A stretch of DNA of 64,000 bases from Bradyrhizobium hipponense (lineage in GTDB: Bacteria > Pseudomonadota > Alphaproteobacteria > Rhizobiales > Xanthobacteraceae): the NCBI RefSeq assembly GCF_008123965.1, contig NZ_VSTH01000028.1, positions 1 through 64,000 of the forward strand. Reading direction: 5' to 3'. Under the pieces are notes generated by a model. That model saw only the letters and a program-made list of their open reading frames with translations, made no database searches and was not told where the DNA came from. The translations under genes and the position numbers were made by a program. Within the stretch, counting starts at the first letter, position 1; each line of letters begins with the position of its first letter. Shown in pieces: positions 8,683 through 18,163 of the stretch.

Positions 8683-10170
8683 ATGAACTTTAAGAGCCTT
8701 TTGCTCGGCTCAGTGGCGGGTCTGGTCGCCGCTGGCGGAGCCCAGGCAGCCGATCTTCCCGTGAAGGCCAAAGCGGTCGAATACGTGAGAATCTGCTCCC
8801 TGTATGGTGCCGGATTCTACTATATGCCGGGCACCGACACCTGCATCAAGCTGGGCGGTTATCTGCGCGCTGACGCGATCCTTGGCGGCGCGGGCGACTA
8901 TAACTTCCGGCAAGGCGCGAACGCTGGGTCGAACAACCGTCTGACCAACTACTATTCCGGCCGCGCTCGTTTCGACTTCAACGTCGATACGCGCACTGCG
9001 ACCGAGTATGGTGTGGTTCGCACTTACGCCGATCTGATCTTCAGCTGGGATACGACTTCGGTCACCGGCAGCAATCCCTCGGCGTTCTCGACCGGTTCCG
9101 CCTCGCTCGGCCTCTACCATGCGTTCATCCAGTTCGCTGGCTTCACCTTCGGTCGCACGGTTTCGATCTTCGACACCCCGTGGCAGAGCTATCCGGCTGG
9201 CGGTCCTGATACGCTTCCGGGCGGCAGCAACCACGTGACCGGCGTGAACCAGGTTGCCTATACGGCTGATTTCGGCCAGGGCATCACCGGTTCGCTCGCG
9301 TTGCAGGATGAGACGACGTCGGCGAATGGCCAGTCGAACCTCTGGAACACGGCATTTGCCACGCCGGCTCTTGCTGGGGCTGCGTTCGTGACGGGCGTCT
9401 ACGGTAACAACGATTGGGGTGGCACGCGTTCTCCTGACATCGTCGGTCAGGTTCGCGTCGATCAGGCCTGGGGTCTGGCCCAGGTCTCGGCTGTCGCGCA
9501 TGAGCTCCATGCCGCTTACTACGGTGCGACCGAACCTACAGGCCATCCTACCGACAAGTGGGGCTGGGCGGTTCAGGGTGCGTTGTCCATCAAGAACATC
9601 CCGACCGGAGCTGGCGACAGCATCAACTTGCAGGCTGTCTACACGGATGGCGCGACTCGCTACAACTTCCAGAGCTTGTTCCCGCAGAGCTTCTTCATGT
9701 TCAGCGGTAGCGGCATCGGCGCGTATCAGAGCACCGGTTTCGCCGGTCTTTCTGACGGCGTCTTCGGCGTTGGTACCGGCATCGATACCGTCAAGACCTG
9801 GGGCTTCCGGGGTGGTTATTCCCACAACTGGAATCCAAATTGGGTGACCGGCATCTACGGTGCGTATGCTCAGTTGAAGTACGGCGATACGGGCAAGGCC
9901 CTGATTTGCGGCAACTTCGCTGCTATCGCGCTCCCGGGTGCTACTTGTAATCCGGACTTCAACTTCGCGGCCGTCGGCATCAACACCGCGTGGACCCCGG
10001 TCAAGGGCCTGACCTTCACGGCGGACTTGAGCTATTCGCATCTGGACCAGAAGTATTCGGGCACAATCGCGAGCCCGGGCATTGCGACCGCTGCGAAGCC
10101 GGCAGCTGTTTATGAGCTGAAGGACCAGAACTCGATCGAAATGCTCCTCCGCGCTCAGCGTACCTTCTAA
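8683..10170 (+). CDS. Outer-membrane porin, Porin_2 family
   Basis: The protein of about 495 residues has a signal peptide (N-F-K-S-L-L-L-G-S...A-Q-A-A-D). The mature start D-L-P-V-K-A and the motif C-S-L-Y-G-A-G-F-Y-Y-M-P-G-T-D-T-C are typical of alphaproteobacterial Porin_2 porins. Alternating aromatic/glycine-rich beta strands run through the protein, and it ends in phenylalanine, the signal for beta-barrel assembly. It forms general diffusion channels for small solutes. ATG 8683 is chosen over an in-frame upstream start at 8581 because GGAGG lies directly before it and the signal peptide starts there. Codon use is even and strongly biased, as in highly expressed genes. A strong terminator follows. 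Confidence 0.95.
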   Translation: MNFKSLLLGSVAGLVAAGGAQAADLPVKAKAVEYVRICSLYGAGFYYMPGTDTCIKLGGYLRADAILGGAGDYNFRQGANAGSNNRLTNYYSGRARFDFNVDTRTATEYGVVRTYADLIFSWDTTSVTGSNPSAFSTGSASLGLYHAFIQFAGFTFGRTVSIFDTPWQSYPAGGPDTLPGGSNHVTGVNQVAYTADFGQGITGSLALQDETTSANGQSNLWNTAFATPALAGAAFVTGVYGNNDWGGTRSPDIVGQVRVDQAWGLAQVSAVAHELHAAYYGATEPTGHPTDKWGWAVQGALSIKNIPTGAGDSINLQAVYTDGATRYNFQSLFPQSFFMFSGSGIGAYQSTGFAGLSDGVFGVGTGIDTVKTWGFRGGYSHNWNPNWVTGIYGAYAQLKYGDTGKALICGNFAAIALPGATCNPDFNFAAVGINTAWTPVKGLTFTADLSYSHLDQKYSGTIASPGIATAAKPAAVYELKDQNSIEMLLRAQRTF

Positions 10171-10195
10171 AAACCAGTCCTGAGCCGACATCAAA

Positions 10196-10231
10196 AGACC
10201 CCCAGCGAAATCGCTGGGGGTCTACTTTTTT
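10196..10231 (+). terminator. Intrinsic terminator of the porin gene
   Basis: A perfect 13-bp stem (10196-10208 with 10211-10223, core GACCCCCAGCG) with a tiny loop is followed by a run of T residues (10225-10231), 25 bases after the porin stop. Confidence 0.9.
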
Positions 10232-10303
10232 GCGGGTCACCATGAACCCCCTTGTCGCGCGAAGGGTGTAGCTCTGTTAGGATCCGCCAATCCTCGGAGT
10301 CAC

Positions 10304-10561
10304 ATGATGCGCGCGCTTCCTTTTCTCGTCATAGCTTGCATTACAATGTCTGCGCTCGCTCCAGCCGCGGCTCAACAGTTCAGCGGCAATTATCCGATTT
10401 GCCTCCAGAGGTGGGAGTGGGGCGGTAGCACCACAATCTGGTGCCAATACAGTTCCTGGGAAGAGTGTAAAGCGACCGCTGCGGGCCTTCCCGCCATGTG
10501 CTTGGTGAACCCCTATGCGCCAGGGCCGTCTCGTCCAGACCGCGCTCCGCGTCAGCGCTAG
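10304..10561 (+). CDS. DUF3551-type small secreted protein
   Basis: This 85-residue protein has a signal peptide ending around A-A-A-Q-Q. The short mature part has the DUF3551 pattern: Y-P-I-C, W-C-x-Y-S-S-W-E-E-C and a final C-L-V-N-P-Y. The three or four cysteines likely form disulfides in the periplasm. Such proteins are numerous in Bradyrhizobium and relatives and have no known function. GGAG at 10296-10299 supports a start at 10304 or 10307. Confidence 0.8.
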   Translation: MMRALPFLVIACITMSALAPAAAQQFSGNYPICLQRWEWGGSTTIWCQYSSWEECKATAAGLPAMCLVNPYAPGPSRPDRAPRQR

Positions 10562-10894
10562 GTCCGCATTGCGAGCGACTGCAGTTGCCGCGGGGAAATG
10601 CATCATTCTCGAGATGAGATGGGAAACCACGCTGGACGGGCTGCCGCGGCGAGCTGGGCCGACATTGGCCAGTCCTAGGATTGTGGTGTTACTGGGGAGG
10701 GATCGAACAGCCAATCGAGGTGGCCGGCATCGATATTGTCGCGCGAAATCTCGGCGCCCGCGCGGTAGTTTCGTGCCTTGAAGCGTGAGCGGCGCGGCCG
10801 TTGTCCTCCCCAGCAAAGGCGACTAGAGTTTTTTCGCCAGTTCACAAAAACAGACCCGTCATCGGGGTCCAGAAACCCAATCAAACCCAATCAT
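10562..10894. other. Intergenic region before the TPR/OGT gene
   Basis: No gene or clear signal was recognised in these 333 bases. The downstream frame is open back to 10778, but that extension is basic, lacks family similarity and has no ribosome-binding site. Confidence 0.4.
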
Positions 10895-12904
10895 ATGTCG
10901 CAGCAAAGCCGCAACAAGGGAGCTTCGGCCCCCTCCTCACTCCATCCGTCGGCTATTCTGGACCAGGCAATTGCGGCGCACCGTTCGGGCAATCTGTCGG
11001 ATGCGCAACGGGCCTACACGACCATCCTGAAGGGAAGCAGAACGCATCCCGTCGCGCTCCATATGCTGGGGCTGTTGCACGCCCAGCGCGGCAAGTTCGC
11101 GGACGCCGAGCCATTGCTCAAGAAGGCTACCCGCGCAGACCCCGGCAATCCCGACGTTCTTTTCAACTATGCCAACGTGCTGCGTGCATTGGACAAGACA
11201 GACGATGCGCTCGCTTGGCTTGCGAAAGTGATTGCCCTGTCGCCGAACTTCGCCGATGCGCATCTCAATCGCGGAGCGATCCTGCTTGCACGGAAGGAGC
11301 CCCACGGTGCGATCGCGGAGTTTGATCGCGCCATTGCGATCGCGCCATCGAGCGCAGCGTTCGCAAACCGCGGTAGTGCGTTCCAGCAGCTCGGTCAGCT
11401 CGGCGAAGCGCATGACAGCTACCAAAGTGCCGTCGACCTTGCACCGTCGAATCCGCACAACCATTTCCTGTTGTCTGAGGTCCTTACCCAGATGGGCCGA
11501 CACGACGAAGCGATCGGAGCGCTCGAAAGAACCGTCGCGCTGGACAAGGCCTTCCCGTTCGCGTTGAGCAAGCTGGTTGGTTACAGGCGGCAGCGTGCCG
11601 ACTGGCGCAGTTTCGAACGTGAACAGGCCGCCCTGGACGAGGCCGTCGAATCCGGCGTGGCGATCGACCCGCTCACCTTCTTTCATGCCTCGTCGTCTCC
11701 CGCACACCAATTGACCTGTGCGAAGACATTTGTCGCCAAGGTCGCTTCGGAACGAGGTGCCGCGATCCCCAGAACGCCGTTGCCGGTTTCCCGGCTGCGG
11801 GTCGCGTACATCTCTGCCGATTTTCGTAATCACGCCACCGCGAATTTGATGGCCGGAGTTTTCGAGGAGCACGACCGCGAGCGCTTCGACATCAGCGCCA
11901 TCTCCTACGGACCGGATGACCGCAGCGAGATGCGCAACCGCCTGAAGGCAGCATTCGAACGCTTGGAAGACGTCAGCCATCTTCCCGACGAGGACGTGGT
12001 CAGGCTGATACGCCAGCTCGACATTGAGGTTCTCGTCGATCTGGGAGGCTTCACCACCGGTGCGCGGCCGAAAATCCTTGCGCGCCGGCCGGCTCCCATC
12101 CAGGTCAACTATCTCGGCTTCCCCGGCACGATGGGCGCCTCATATATCGACTACATCATGGCGGACCGGATCGTCATTCCCGAAGCAGAGCAGCAGCATT
12201 ACGCCGAGAAGGTGATCTATCTTCCCAGCAGCTATCAGGCCACTGACGCCAGGCGACCGCTCCTGCCAAATGCGCCGGCCCGGAACAAGGTCGGACTGGC
12301 GGATGATGCGTTCGTCTACTGCGCGTTCAACCGAACGTCCAAGATCACGCCCTTGCTGTTCGATGTCTGGATGAGGCTGCTTGCCAAGACGGCGGGCAGC
12401 GTCCTTTGGCTGCTTGATGGCGACCCGATCGCCAGGGAGAACCTGAGGCGTGAAGCGGTCGCGCGCGGCATCGCCGCCGAGAGGATCGTGTTCGCGCCAC
12501 CCGTCGCTGCCGACGAACACTTGGCGCGCCACCAGCTCGCCGATCTGTTCCTGGACACATTGCCCTACAACGCCCATACCACGGCCAGCGACGCTCTTTG
12601 GACTGGCTTGCCGGTCGTGACCTGCCTCGGCACCGCCTTTGCGGGACGTGTTGCAGCCAGTCTCCTCAATGCTGTCGGGCTTCCTGAGCTGGTAACGCGA
12701 TCGCTGGACGAATATGAGGCTTTGGCGCTTCGGATCGCGCACGATTCCGAGCTTCGAACCGCCCTCAAGAGCAAGCTGGCGACACATCGGTCCACTTGGC
12801 CCCTCTTCGATACTGTCGGCATGACGCGACACATCGAAAAGGCTTTCAATGAAATGTGGCGCCGGCGTTGCGCTGGCGAAGCGCCGGCCTCGTTCTCCGT
12901 CTAA
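10895..12904 (+). CDS. TPR protein with O-linked GlcNAc transferase (SPINDLY-type) catalytic region
   Basis: The protein has about 669 residues. Residues about 20-230 form tandem tetratricopeptide repeats with recurring A-x3-Y/L, G-x2-A-x-A and P-x-x-P-D signatures. The C-terminal 370 residues match the bacterial glycosyltransferase family 41 region: R-V-A-Y-I-S-A-D-F-R-N-H, D-L-G-G-F-T-T-G-A-R-P, Q-V-N-Y-L-G-F-P-G-T-M-G, F-N-R-T-S-K-I-T-P and D-T-L-P-Y-N-A-H-T-T-A-S-D-A-L-W. These enzymes transfer a sugar from a nucleotide sugar to protein Ser/Thr. Bacterial members are often linked to flagellin or surface-layer modification, but no such target gene is nearby. The ATG at 10895 has only a weak ribosome-binding site. 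Confidence 0.9.
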   Translation: MSQQSRNKGASAPSSLHPSAILDQAIAAHRSGNLSDAQRAYTTILKGSRTHPVALHMLGLLHAQRGKFADAEPLLKKATRADPGNPDVLFNYANVLRALDKTDDALAWLAKVIALSPNFADAHLNRGAILLARKEPHGAIAEFDRAIAIAPSSAAFANRGSAFQQLGQLGEAHDSYQSAVDLAPSNPHNHFLLSEVLTQMGRHDEAIGALERTVALDKAFPFALSKLVGYRRQRADWRSFEREQAALDEAVESGVAIDPLTFFHASSSPAHQLTCAKTFVAKVASERGAAIPRTPLPVSRLRVAYISADFRNHATANLMAGVFEEHDRERFDISAISYGPDDRSEMRNRLKAAFERLEDVSHLPDEDVVRLIRQLDIEVLVDLGGFTTGARPKILARRPAPIQVNYLGFPGTMGASYIDYIMADRIVIPEAEQQHYAEKVIYLPSSYQATDARRPLLPNAPARNKVGLADDAFVYCAFNRTSKITPLLFDVWMRLLAKTAGSVLWLLDGDPIARENLRREAVARGIAAERIVFAPPVAADEHLARHQLADLFLDTLPYNAHTTASDALWTGLPVVTCLGTAFAGRVAASLLNAVGLPELVTRSLDEYEALALRIAHDSELRTALKSKLATHRSTWPLFDTVGMTRHIEKAFNEMWRRRCAGEAPASFSV

Positions 12905-13145
12905 ATCTGCTATCTCGATCTGGCAGCGCAGTCGCCAGTCGCTGCATGGTTTTCTCATCTTCACCTGGCGCTGAATGGCCTCCGGCCGGGTTCCATAGTT
13001 AAGGTGGGTGCCACCACGGCGTGATGGAGTTCTTGTGAGCGAACCACTACGGCGTTGGCGAGACTAACAGAATGGGTTCCAAAGCGAAGGCTCTTCGTGA
13101 CCTCGATCACAGCGGTCGATCCGGATCCTGCTAGCAAGGCCAGTC

Positions 13146-14933
13146 ATGCGCAACCTGCTCAGACTTTGTCCGCTTCTCTTCGCTGCCGCACTGCTCTTCG
13201 GCGCCGAACCTGCTTTTGCCGGAAAACGCGTCGCGCTGGTGATTGCCAACTCGGCCTATCAGCACGCGCCCTCGCTTACGAACCCGGTCAATGACGGCTC
13301 GGTGATGGCAAGGACGCTGAAGGAGGCCGGCTTCGACGTCGTCGATTCGCGGCACGACCTGTCGGCTCTGGAGACGCGGCGGGTGCTGCGCGATTTCGCC
13401 GATACGACCCGCGATGCCGACATCGCGGTGGTCTACTATGCCGGGCACGGCATCGAGGTCGAAGGCTTGAACTATCTGATCCCGGTCGATGCCAGGCTCG
13501 AGCGCGACACCGACGTCTATGACGAGGCGCTCTCGCTCGACCGCGTTCTGGTCGCTGTCGAGCCGGCCAAGCAGCTTCGCCTGGTGATCCTCGATGCCTG
13601 CCGCGACAATCCATTCGGCAAGACCATGAAGCGCACGATCGCTTCGCGCAGCATCGGCCGCGGCCTGGCCCAGGTCGAGCCCACCAGCCCCAACACGCTG
13701 ATTGCCTATTCGGCCAAGGCCGGCTTCACGGCGCAGGACGGCGACGGCGCCAACAGCCCCTTCACCGTCGCGCTGTCGAAGCATCTGACGACGCCGGGCC
13801 TCGATGTCCGCCGCGCCTTCGGCTTCGTGCGCGACGACGTGCTCAAGTCGACGGCCAACAAGCAGGAGCCGTTCGTGTATGGATCGCTCGGCGGCGACGA
13901 CGTGCCGCTGGTGCCGGTCAAGGTGACGGCTGCGGCTGCGTCCGCGCCGAACCCGCAGGCCGACATCCGCCGCGACTACGAGCTCGCGCTCCAGGTTGGC
14001 AACAGGCCGGCGTGGGACGCCTTCCTCACCCAACATCCCGACGGCTTCTATGCGAGCCTCGCCAAGCTTCAGCTCGAGAAGATCGGGGCGGAACAGGCGC
14101 ATGTGGCGGCGATCGACAAAGCCAAGCAGGCCGAGGCCGAGCGCGATCGTCTTGCTGCTCTCGGCGCGCAGAAGGATGCGCAGGCCAAGGCCGCGGCAGA
14201 TGCGAAAGCCGCCGAGCAGGCGCAGCTCGCCGCGCAGAAGGCCAAGGAGCAGGCGCAGCAGCAGGCGGCCGCGGCCGAACAGCAGCGCGTCAACCTCGCT
14301 GCCGCGGCGCCGAATGCTGCGCCGGCCGGCACGGCGAGCTCCGCCGGTACCGCCGTTGCTTCGTTGACGCCCGCGGTTGCGGCGGCCGATCTCAACCGCT
14401 CGGTTCAGACCGAGCTCGGCCGCGTCGGCTGCTTCTCAGGCACGGCGGATGGCAACTGGACCACGTCGTCGCAGCGCTCGCTGTCGCAGTTCAATCGCTA
14501 CGCCGGCACCAAGCTCGACGTGAAAATGGCGAGCACCGACGCGCTCGATACCGTCAAGGCCAAGCCGTCGCGCGTCTGCCCGCTGGTCTGCGAGCACGGC
14601 TTCAAGGCCGATGGCGACAAATGCACCAAGATCGTCTGCGGCGACGGCTATGCGCTAAACGATGACAATGAATGCGAGAAGAAGCGCGCCGCCAGGCCGG
14701 CTAAGCCTACAACCGCCAAGCGCGACGATGGTGATGACCGTCCCGCACGGCAGCGTCGTCAGTCCGGCGGCGCGGCCGCAACCGCGGCGGCCGGTGCCGG
14801 TCGCGCCTCGGGAGGCAGTGGCCAGATTTTTTGCAACGACCTCCTCTGCCGTCCGGTCAAGCCCGGCTGCCACCTCGTATATCGCGGCGGCGGCGGCCCT
14901 CACGTCGATGCCAACGTCGAGGTCTGTAACTGA
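13146..14933 (+). CDS. Periplasmic caspase-fold (peptidase C14) protein
   Basis: The protein of about 595 residues has a signal peptide (to about residue 25, A-F-A-G-K). A caspase/metacaspase domain follows (residues about 26-260), with catalytic His in Y-Y-A-G-H-G (about 101) and Cys in L-D-A-C-R-D-N (about 152). Residues about 310-400 are Ala/Gln/Lys-rich coiled coil. A peptidoglycan-binding-like helical segment (V-Q-T-E-L-G-R-V-G-C-F) and a Cys-rich tail (C-P-x-V-C, C-G-x-G-Y) follow. Bacterial relatives cleave after basic residues. Both catalytic residues are present, so activity is likely, in the periplasm. Partner and substrate are unknown; it seems to be monocistronic. Confidence 0.9.
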   Translation: MRNLLRLCPLLFAAALLFGAEPAFAGKRVALVIANSAYQHAPSLTNPVNDGSVMARTLKEAGFDVVDSRHDLSALETRRVLRDFADTTRDADIAVVYYAGHGIEVEGLNYLIPVDARLERDTDVYDEALSLDRVLVAVEPAKQLRLVILDACRDNPFGKTMKRTIASRSIGRGLAQVEPTSPNTLIAYSAKAGFTAQDGDGANSPFTVALSKHLTTPGLDVRRAFGFVRDDVLKSTANKQEPFVYGSLGGDDVPLVPVKVTAAAASAPNPQADIRRDYELALQVGNRPAWDAFLTQHPDGFYASLAKLQLEKIGAEQAHVAAIDKAKQAEAERDRLAALGAQKDAQAKAAADAKAAEQAQLAAQKAKEQAQQQAAAAEQQRVNLAAAAPNAAPAGTASSAGTAVASLTPAVAAADLNRSVQTELGRVGCFSGTADGNWTTSSQRSLSQFNRYAGTKLDVKMASTDALDTVKAKPSRVCPLVCEHGFKADGDKCTKIVCGDGYALNDDNECEKKRAARPAKPTTAKRDDGDDRPARQRRQSGGAAATAAAGAGRASGGSGQIFCNDLLCRPVKPGCHLVYRGGGGPHVDANVEVCN

Positions 14934-15283
14934 TCTGCCCGATACACCCCTATTTTGCTTGAACGTTCGCCGAGCAGCGAAGACTTTGAATCTTAATGCC
15001 TGCCAGTCCCGACTTCAGTGCCCGTAGAGCACTTGCGCTGATACAGACCCGCATCCTCTCGATTAGGGCTTGAAGAACTCGGTTGCGTGGCTGCGGCTCA
15101 AACAAAGGCCGCGGCTCCTGGTGTTCATTCGGTGGCTTCCATGTGGTTTCGGCGCAGCGTTCGCCGCACCATGCCATCGACAATTGCCCCCGCCGTCGAC
15201 TCGAGCAGCACTCGAGCAGCCATGGGCAATCCGCGAGGCGAGTTGCAGGCGCTCGAGCGCGCCTTGCGAATCGTCAGTGTAGG
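14934..15283. other. Intergenic region between convergent genes
   Basis: These 350 bases separate the caspase-like gene from the monooxygenase gene on the other strand. A short direct repeat (CTCGAGCAGC) occurs around 15200-15220. Short ORFs are present but show no family features. No clear terminator was found. Confidence 0.4.
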
Positions 15284-16588
15284 CTAGGCCTGGAAGAACG
15301 GATTGGCCGGCCGCGCAAGGCCGAGGTGATCCCGCAACGTCGTCCCCTCATAGTCCGCACGGAACAGCCCACGCTCCTGCAAGATGGGTACGACGAGTTC
15401 AACGAAATCCTCGAACCCTTCGTGGAAATAGGGCGGCATGACGTTGAAGCCGTCGGCGGCGTGTTCCTCGAACCAGAGCTGGAGCGTATCGGCGATGCGC
15501 TCGGCCGAGCCGCATAGCACCCAATGGCCGCGGGCGGCGGCGGTGAGATTGTAGAGATCGCGCAGCGTCATGTTCTCGCGGCGCCCCTTGGCGAGCATGA
15601 CGCTTGCGAAACTGTGATAGCTGTCCGATGGCGCGATGTCCGGTATACCCCCGTCGAGATCGTAGGCCGACATGTCCCGGCCGAAGCGGTCGGACAGGAT
15701 CGCGAGCGCATTGCTGCCGCTGACAAAGCTCTGGAGCACGTTGAGCTTCTCGAACGCTTCCTTGTCGGTGCGGCCGACGACGGGCATCACGCCCGGCAGC
15801 ACCGTGACATCGTCGGCCTTGCGGCCGAACGACGGCAGTCGCGTCTTCAACGACGTGTAACCAGCCTTGGCCTCCTCGATGTCCTGCACCACCGAGAATA
15901 CGATGTCGGCGGTGCGCGCGGCGAGAGCCTGTCCTGCCTCGGAGCCGCCGGCCTGGAGCACGACGGGGCGGCCTTGCGGGCTGCGGCCGATGTTGAGCGG
16001 GCCCTTCACCTTGAAGAACGTGCCGTCATGGTCGATCGGGCGGAGCCTCGCCGGATCGATGTAGAGGCCGCTGGCGCGGTCGGCGACGATGGCATCATCG
16101 GCCCAGCCGTCCCACAGGCCCCAGACGACGTCGAGGAATTCGCCGGCCATTTCGTAACGGCGGGCGTGGTCGGGATGGGTGGTGCCGAAATTCGCAGCTG
16201 TGGCCGGATTGGCCGTCGTCACCGCATTCCACGCCGCGCGACCCCTGGAGATGTGGTCGAGCGAGGCGAACACGCGCGCGACCGAGAACGGATCGCTGTA
16301 GGTGGTGGAGACCGTCGCGCCGAGGCCAATGTGGCTGGTCGAAGTCGCGAGCGCGGCGAGCATCGTCAGCGGCTCCAGCCGTAGCGTGTAGGAGGGGTGG
16401 GCGGCGGCATCGGCATAGAGATTGTCACCCATGAAGATCAGGTCGAATTTGCCGCGCTCGGCGGTTCGGCCAATCTCCTGGATCGCCGCGAAATCCTGGA
16501 AACTGTCGACCGCGCCGGGGTAGCGCCAGCCGGCGACGTGGCTGCCGGTCCCCAGGATAAACAGGCCGAGATGCATCTGCCGTTTCAT
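15284..16588 (-). CDS. NtaA/SnaA/DszA-family flavin-dependent (LLM class) monooxygenase
   Basis: This FMNH2-dependent monooxygenase of about 434 residues has a luciferase-like barrel. Family marks are L-G-L-F-I-L-G-T-G-S-H near the start, the long insert with D-P-A-R-L-R-P-I-D-H-D-G, V-V-L-Q-A-G-G-S-E-A-G, and C-G-S-A-E-R-I-A-D-T-L followed by the G-F-N-V-M-P-P-Y-F motif. Characterised relatives open or dealkylate nitrilotriacetate, EDTA or sulfones and need a separate flavin reductase. It is the last gene of a minus-strand operon behind an ABC importer; the only flavin reductase nearby is the RutF-like protein at 25956 in the divergent operon. The length is longer than E. coli RutA, so I do not call it RutA. 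Confidence 0.88.
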   Translation of the reverse strand: MKRQMHLGLFILGTGSHVAGWRYPGAVDSFQDFAAIQEIGRTAERGKFDLIFMGDNLYADAAAHPSYTLRLEPLTMLAALATSTSHIGLGATVSTTYSDPFSVARVFASLDHISRGRAAWNAVTTANPATAANFGTTHPDHARRYEMAGEFLDVVWGLWDGWADDAIVADRASGLYIDPARLRPIDHDGTFFKVKGPLNIGRSPQGRPVVLQAGGSEAGQALAARTADIVFSVVQDIEEAKAGYTSLKTRLPSFGRKADDVTVLPGVMPVVGRTDKEAFEKLNVLQSFVSGSNALAILSDRFGRDMSAYDLDGGIPDIAPSDSYHSFASVMLAKGRRENMTLRDLYNLTAAARGHWVLCGSAERIADTLQLWFEEHAADGFNVMPPYFHEGFEDFVELVVPILQERGLFRADYEGTTLRDHLGLARPANPFFQA

Positions 16589-16592
16589 GGCG

Positions 16593-17351
16593 TCATGTCC
16601 AGAACAGGATCTTGCGTTCGAGAAAGCCGATCAGGCCGAAGAAGGCGAGGCTCGCGGCGGATGCGACGAAGATCGCCGCCCAGACCTGGACGAAGTCGAT
16701 CTGGAGCACCGCCTGGTAGATCACCCAGCCGAGTCCGCCATGCGCGCCGAGCATCTCGGTGACGATCGCTACGATCACGCTGCGCACCGTCGAGACGCGC
16801 ATGCCGGCGAGCAGCAGCGGCAGGGCGGTCGGCAGGCGCAATCGCCACAGCACCCCGAAGCGGCTTGCCCCGAAGCTGCGCATGAGGTCGACGGCGCGGC
16901 GGTCGACATGGTCGAGCCCGGCCAGCATCGAGAGCAGGATGGTGAAGCTCACCGCCATCGCCACCATCACGATCTTCGAGCTGACGCCGATGCCGAACCA
17001 GAGCAGGATCAGCGGCGAATAGCCGACCACGGGCACCGAATTGATCGCGGTCGCGAGCGGCAGGATCGCGGCGCGCAGCGCCGGAGCCAATGCGATTGCG
17101 ACAGCGAGGCCGATACCGATCAGGCAGCCCAGCCCGTAGCCCACCAGCGCTTCGAGCAGGGTGTAGCCGGCGGCGTCAACGAGCGTTGCGCGCTTGGACC
17201 AGAGGCCTGCGAGGATGTCGCTGACCGCGGGGAGAACGTAGGCCGGCAGATGCAGTCCGCGCGACGCGCCTTCCCAGCACGCGACCAGGAGGACGGCGCC
17301 CAGGATGCCGCGCTGGACGGCGAGCGACGGTGAGACAAGCGCGCGGCTCAT
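16593..17351 (-). CDS. ABC transporter permease (NitT/TauT family), second of a pair
   Basis: The protein of about 252 residues has six predicted helices and the family coupling region (L-M-R-S-F-G-A-S-R-F-G-V-L-W-R-L-R-L-P-T-A-L-P). The start is the ATG that overlaps the stop of the preceding permease gene (ATGA); the frame stays open far upstream but only as a shadow of that gene. It is close in pattern to its neighbour yet clearly different, so the channel is probably a heterodimer. It ends four bases before the monooxygenase ATG. Confidence 0.9.
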   Translation of the reverse strand: MSRALVSPSLAVQRGILGAVLLVACWEGASRGLHLPAYVLPAVSDILAGLWSKRATLVDAAGYTLLEALVGYGLGCLIGIGLAVAIALAPALRAAILPLATAINSVPVVGYSPLILLWFGIGVSSKIVMVAMAVSFTILLSMLAGLDHVDRRAVDLMRSFGASRFGVLWRLRLPTALPLLLAGMRVSTVRSVIVAIVTEMLGAHGGLGWVIYQAVLQIDFVQVWAAIFVASAASLAFFGLIGFLERKILFWT

Positions 17352-18163
17352 TGCTCGGCGCTCCAGAACACGAGCCGACGCTCGACCGCGGCGACCACCG
17401 CATAGAAGCCGGTGCCGAGCAGCGCGGCGGCGAGCAGGGCGGCCCAGATCGCGACGACATTCTCGGTGAACATGGCCTGGAGCAGCAGCACGCCGAGCCC
17501 GGTGGTGTCGCCGAACCATTCGCCGACGATGGCCCCGACCAGGCTCAGCGATGCGGCGAGCCGCAGCGCGACGAATATCTGTGGCAGTGCTGTTGGGAGC
17601 TGCAAGCGGAGCAGGAGCTGGCGATTGGAGGCGCCGAAGCTGCGCATCAGGGCGACCTGCTTCGGATCGACGGTTTCGAGGCCCAGCAGCGTGTTCACCG
17701 TCACCGGAAAGAAGGTCAGATAGAACGCAATGATCGCCTTGGCGAGCAGGGTGTTGCCGAACCACAGCACCACCAGCGCGCCAAAGGCGATGACGGGAAT
17801 GGTCTGCGATACCACGAAGATCGGAAACACCATCTCGCGCAGCGCGCGGACGCGGAAGAACGCGACGCCCATGAGCACGCCAAACGCGCCGCCGGAAGCA
17901 AAGCCGATCAGCGTTTCGGTGAGCGTACGCAGGAAGCCGTCGACATAGGCGCGGGGTGTGGCCGCGATCGCCAGCAGGATCGTGCTGAGGCGCGGCAGAT
18001 AATAGGGACGGATGCCGAACAGCTGCACCGCGCCTTCCCAGATCACCGCCGCGGTGGCGAGGCCGAGCAGGAGCCGGATCAGCTTGCGCAGTGGAGCCGG
18101 TATCGCGATGCGCTGCGCAGCAACGCCGCTCTTACCAAGCGATGTCGCCGAAGGGCTGCTCAC
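17348..18163 (-). CDS. ABC transporter permease (NitT/TauT family), first of a pair
   Basis: The protein of about 271 residues is an integral membrane protein with the pattern M-R-S-F-G-A-S-N-R-Q-L-L-L-R-L-Q-L-P-T-A-L-P in the coupling loop. GTG start overlaps the stop of the binding-protein gene (GTGA). It belongs to the SsuC/TauC/ThiX class of permeases, which import sulfonates, nitrate, or pyrimidine precursors of thiamine. With the THI5-like binding protein the last option is closest, but the ligand is not proven. Confidence 0.9.
   Translation of the reverse strand: MSSPSATSLGKSGVAAQRIAIPAPLRKLIRLLLGLATAAVIWEGAVQLFGIRPYYLPRLSTILLAIAATPRAYVDGFLRTLTETLIGFASGGAFGVLMGVAFFRVRALREMVFPIFVVSQTIPVIAFGALVVLWFGNTLLAKAIIAFYLTFFPVTVNTLLGLETVDPKQVALMRSFGASNRQLLLRLQLPTALPQIFVALRLAASLSLVGAIVGEWFGDTTGLGVLLLQAMFTENVVAIWAALLAAALLGTGFYAVVAAVERRLVFWSAEQ

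Noticed and set aside
15284..16588. Calling this monooxygenase RutA
   Set aside because: It is about 60-70 residues longer than RutA and has NtaA/SnaA/DszA-type motifs; only the reductase at 25956 is close to a Rut protein.
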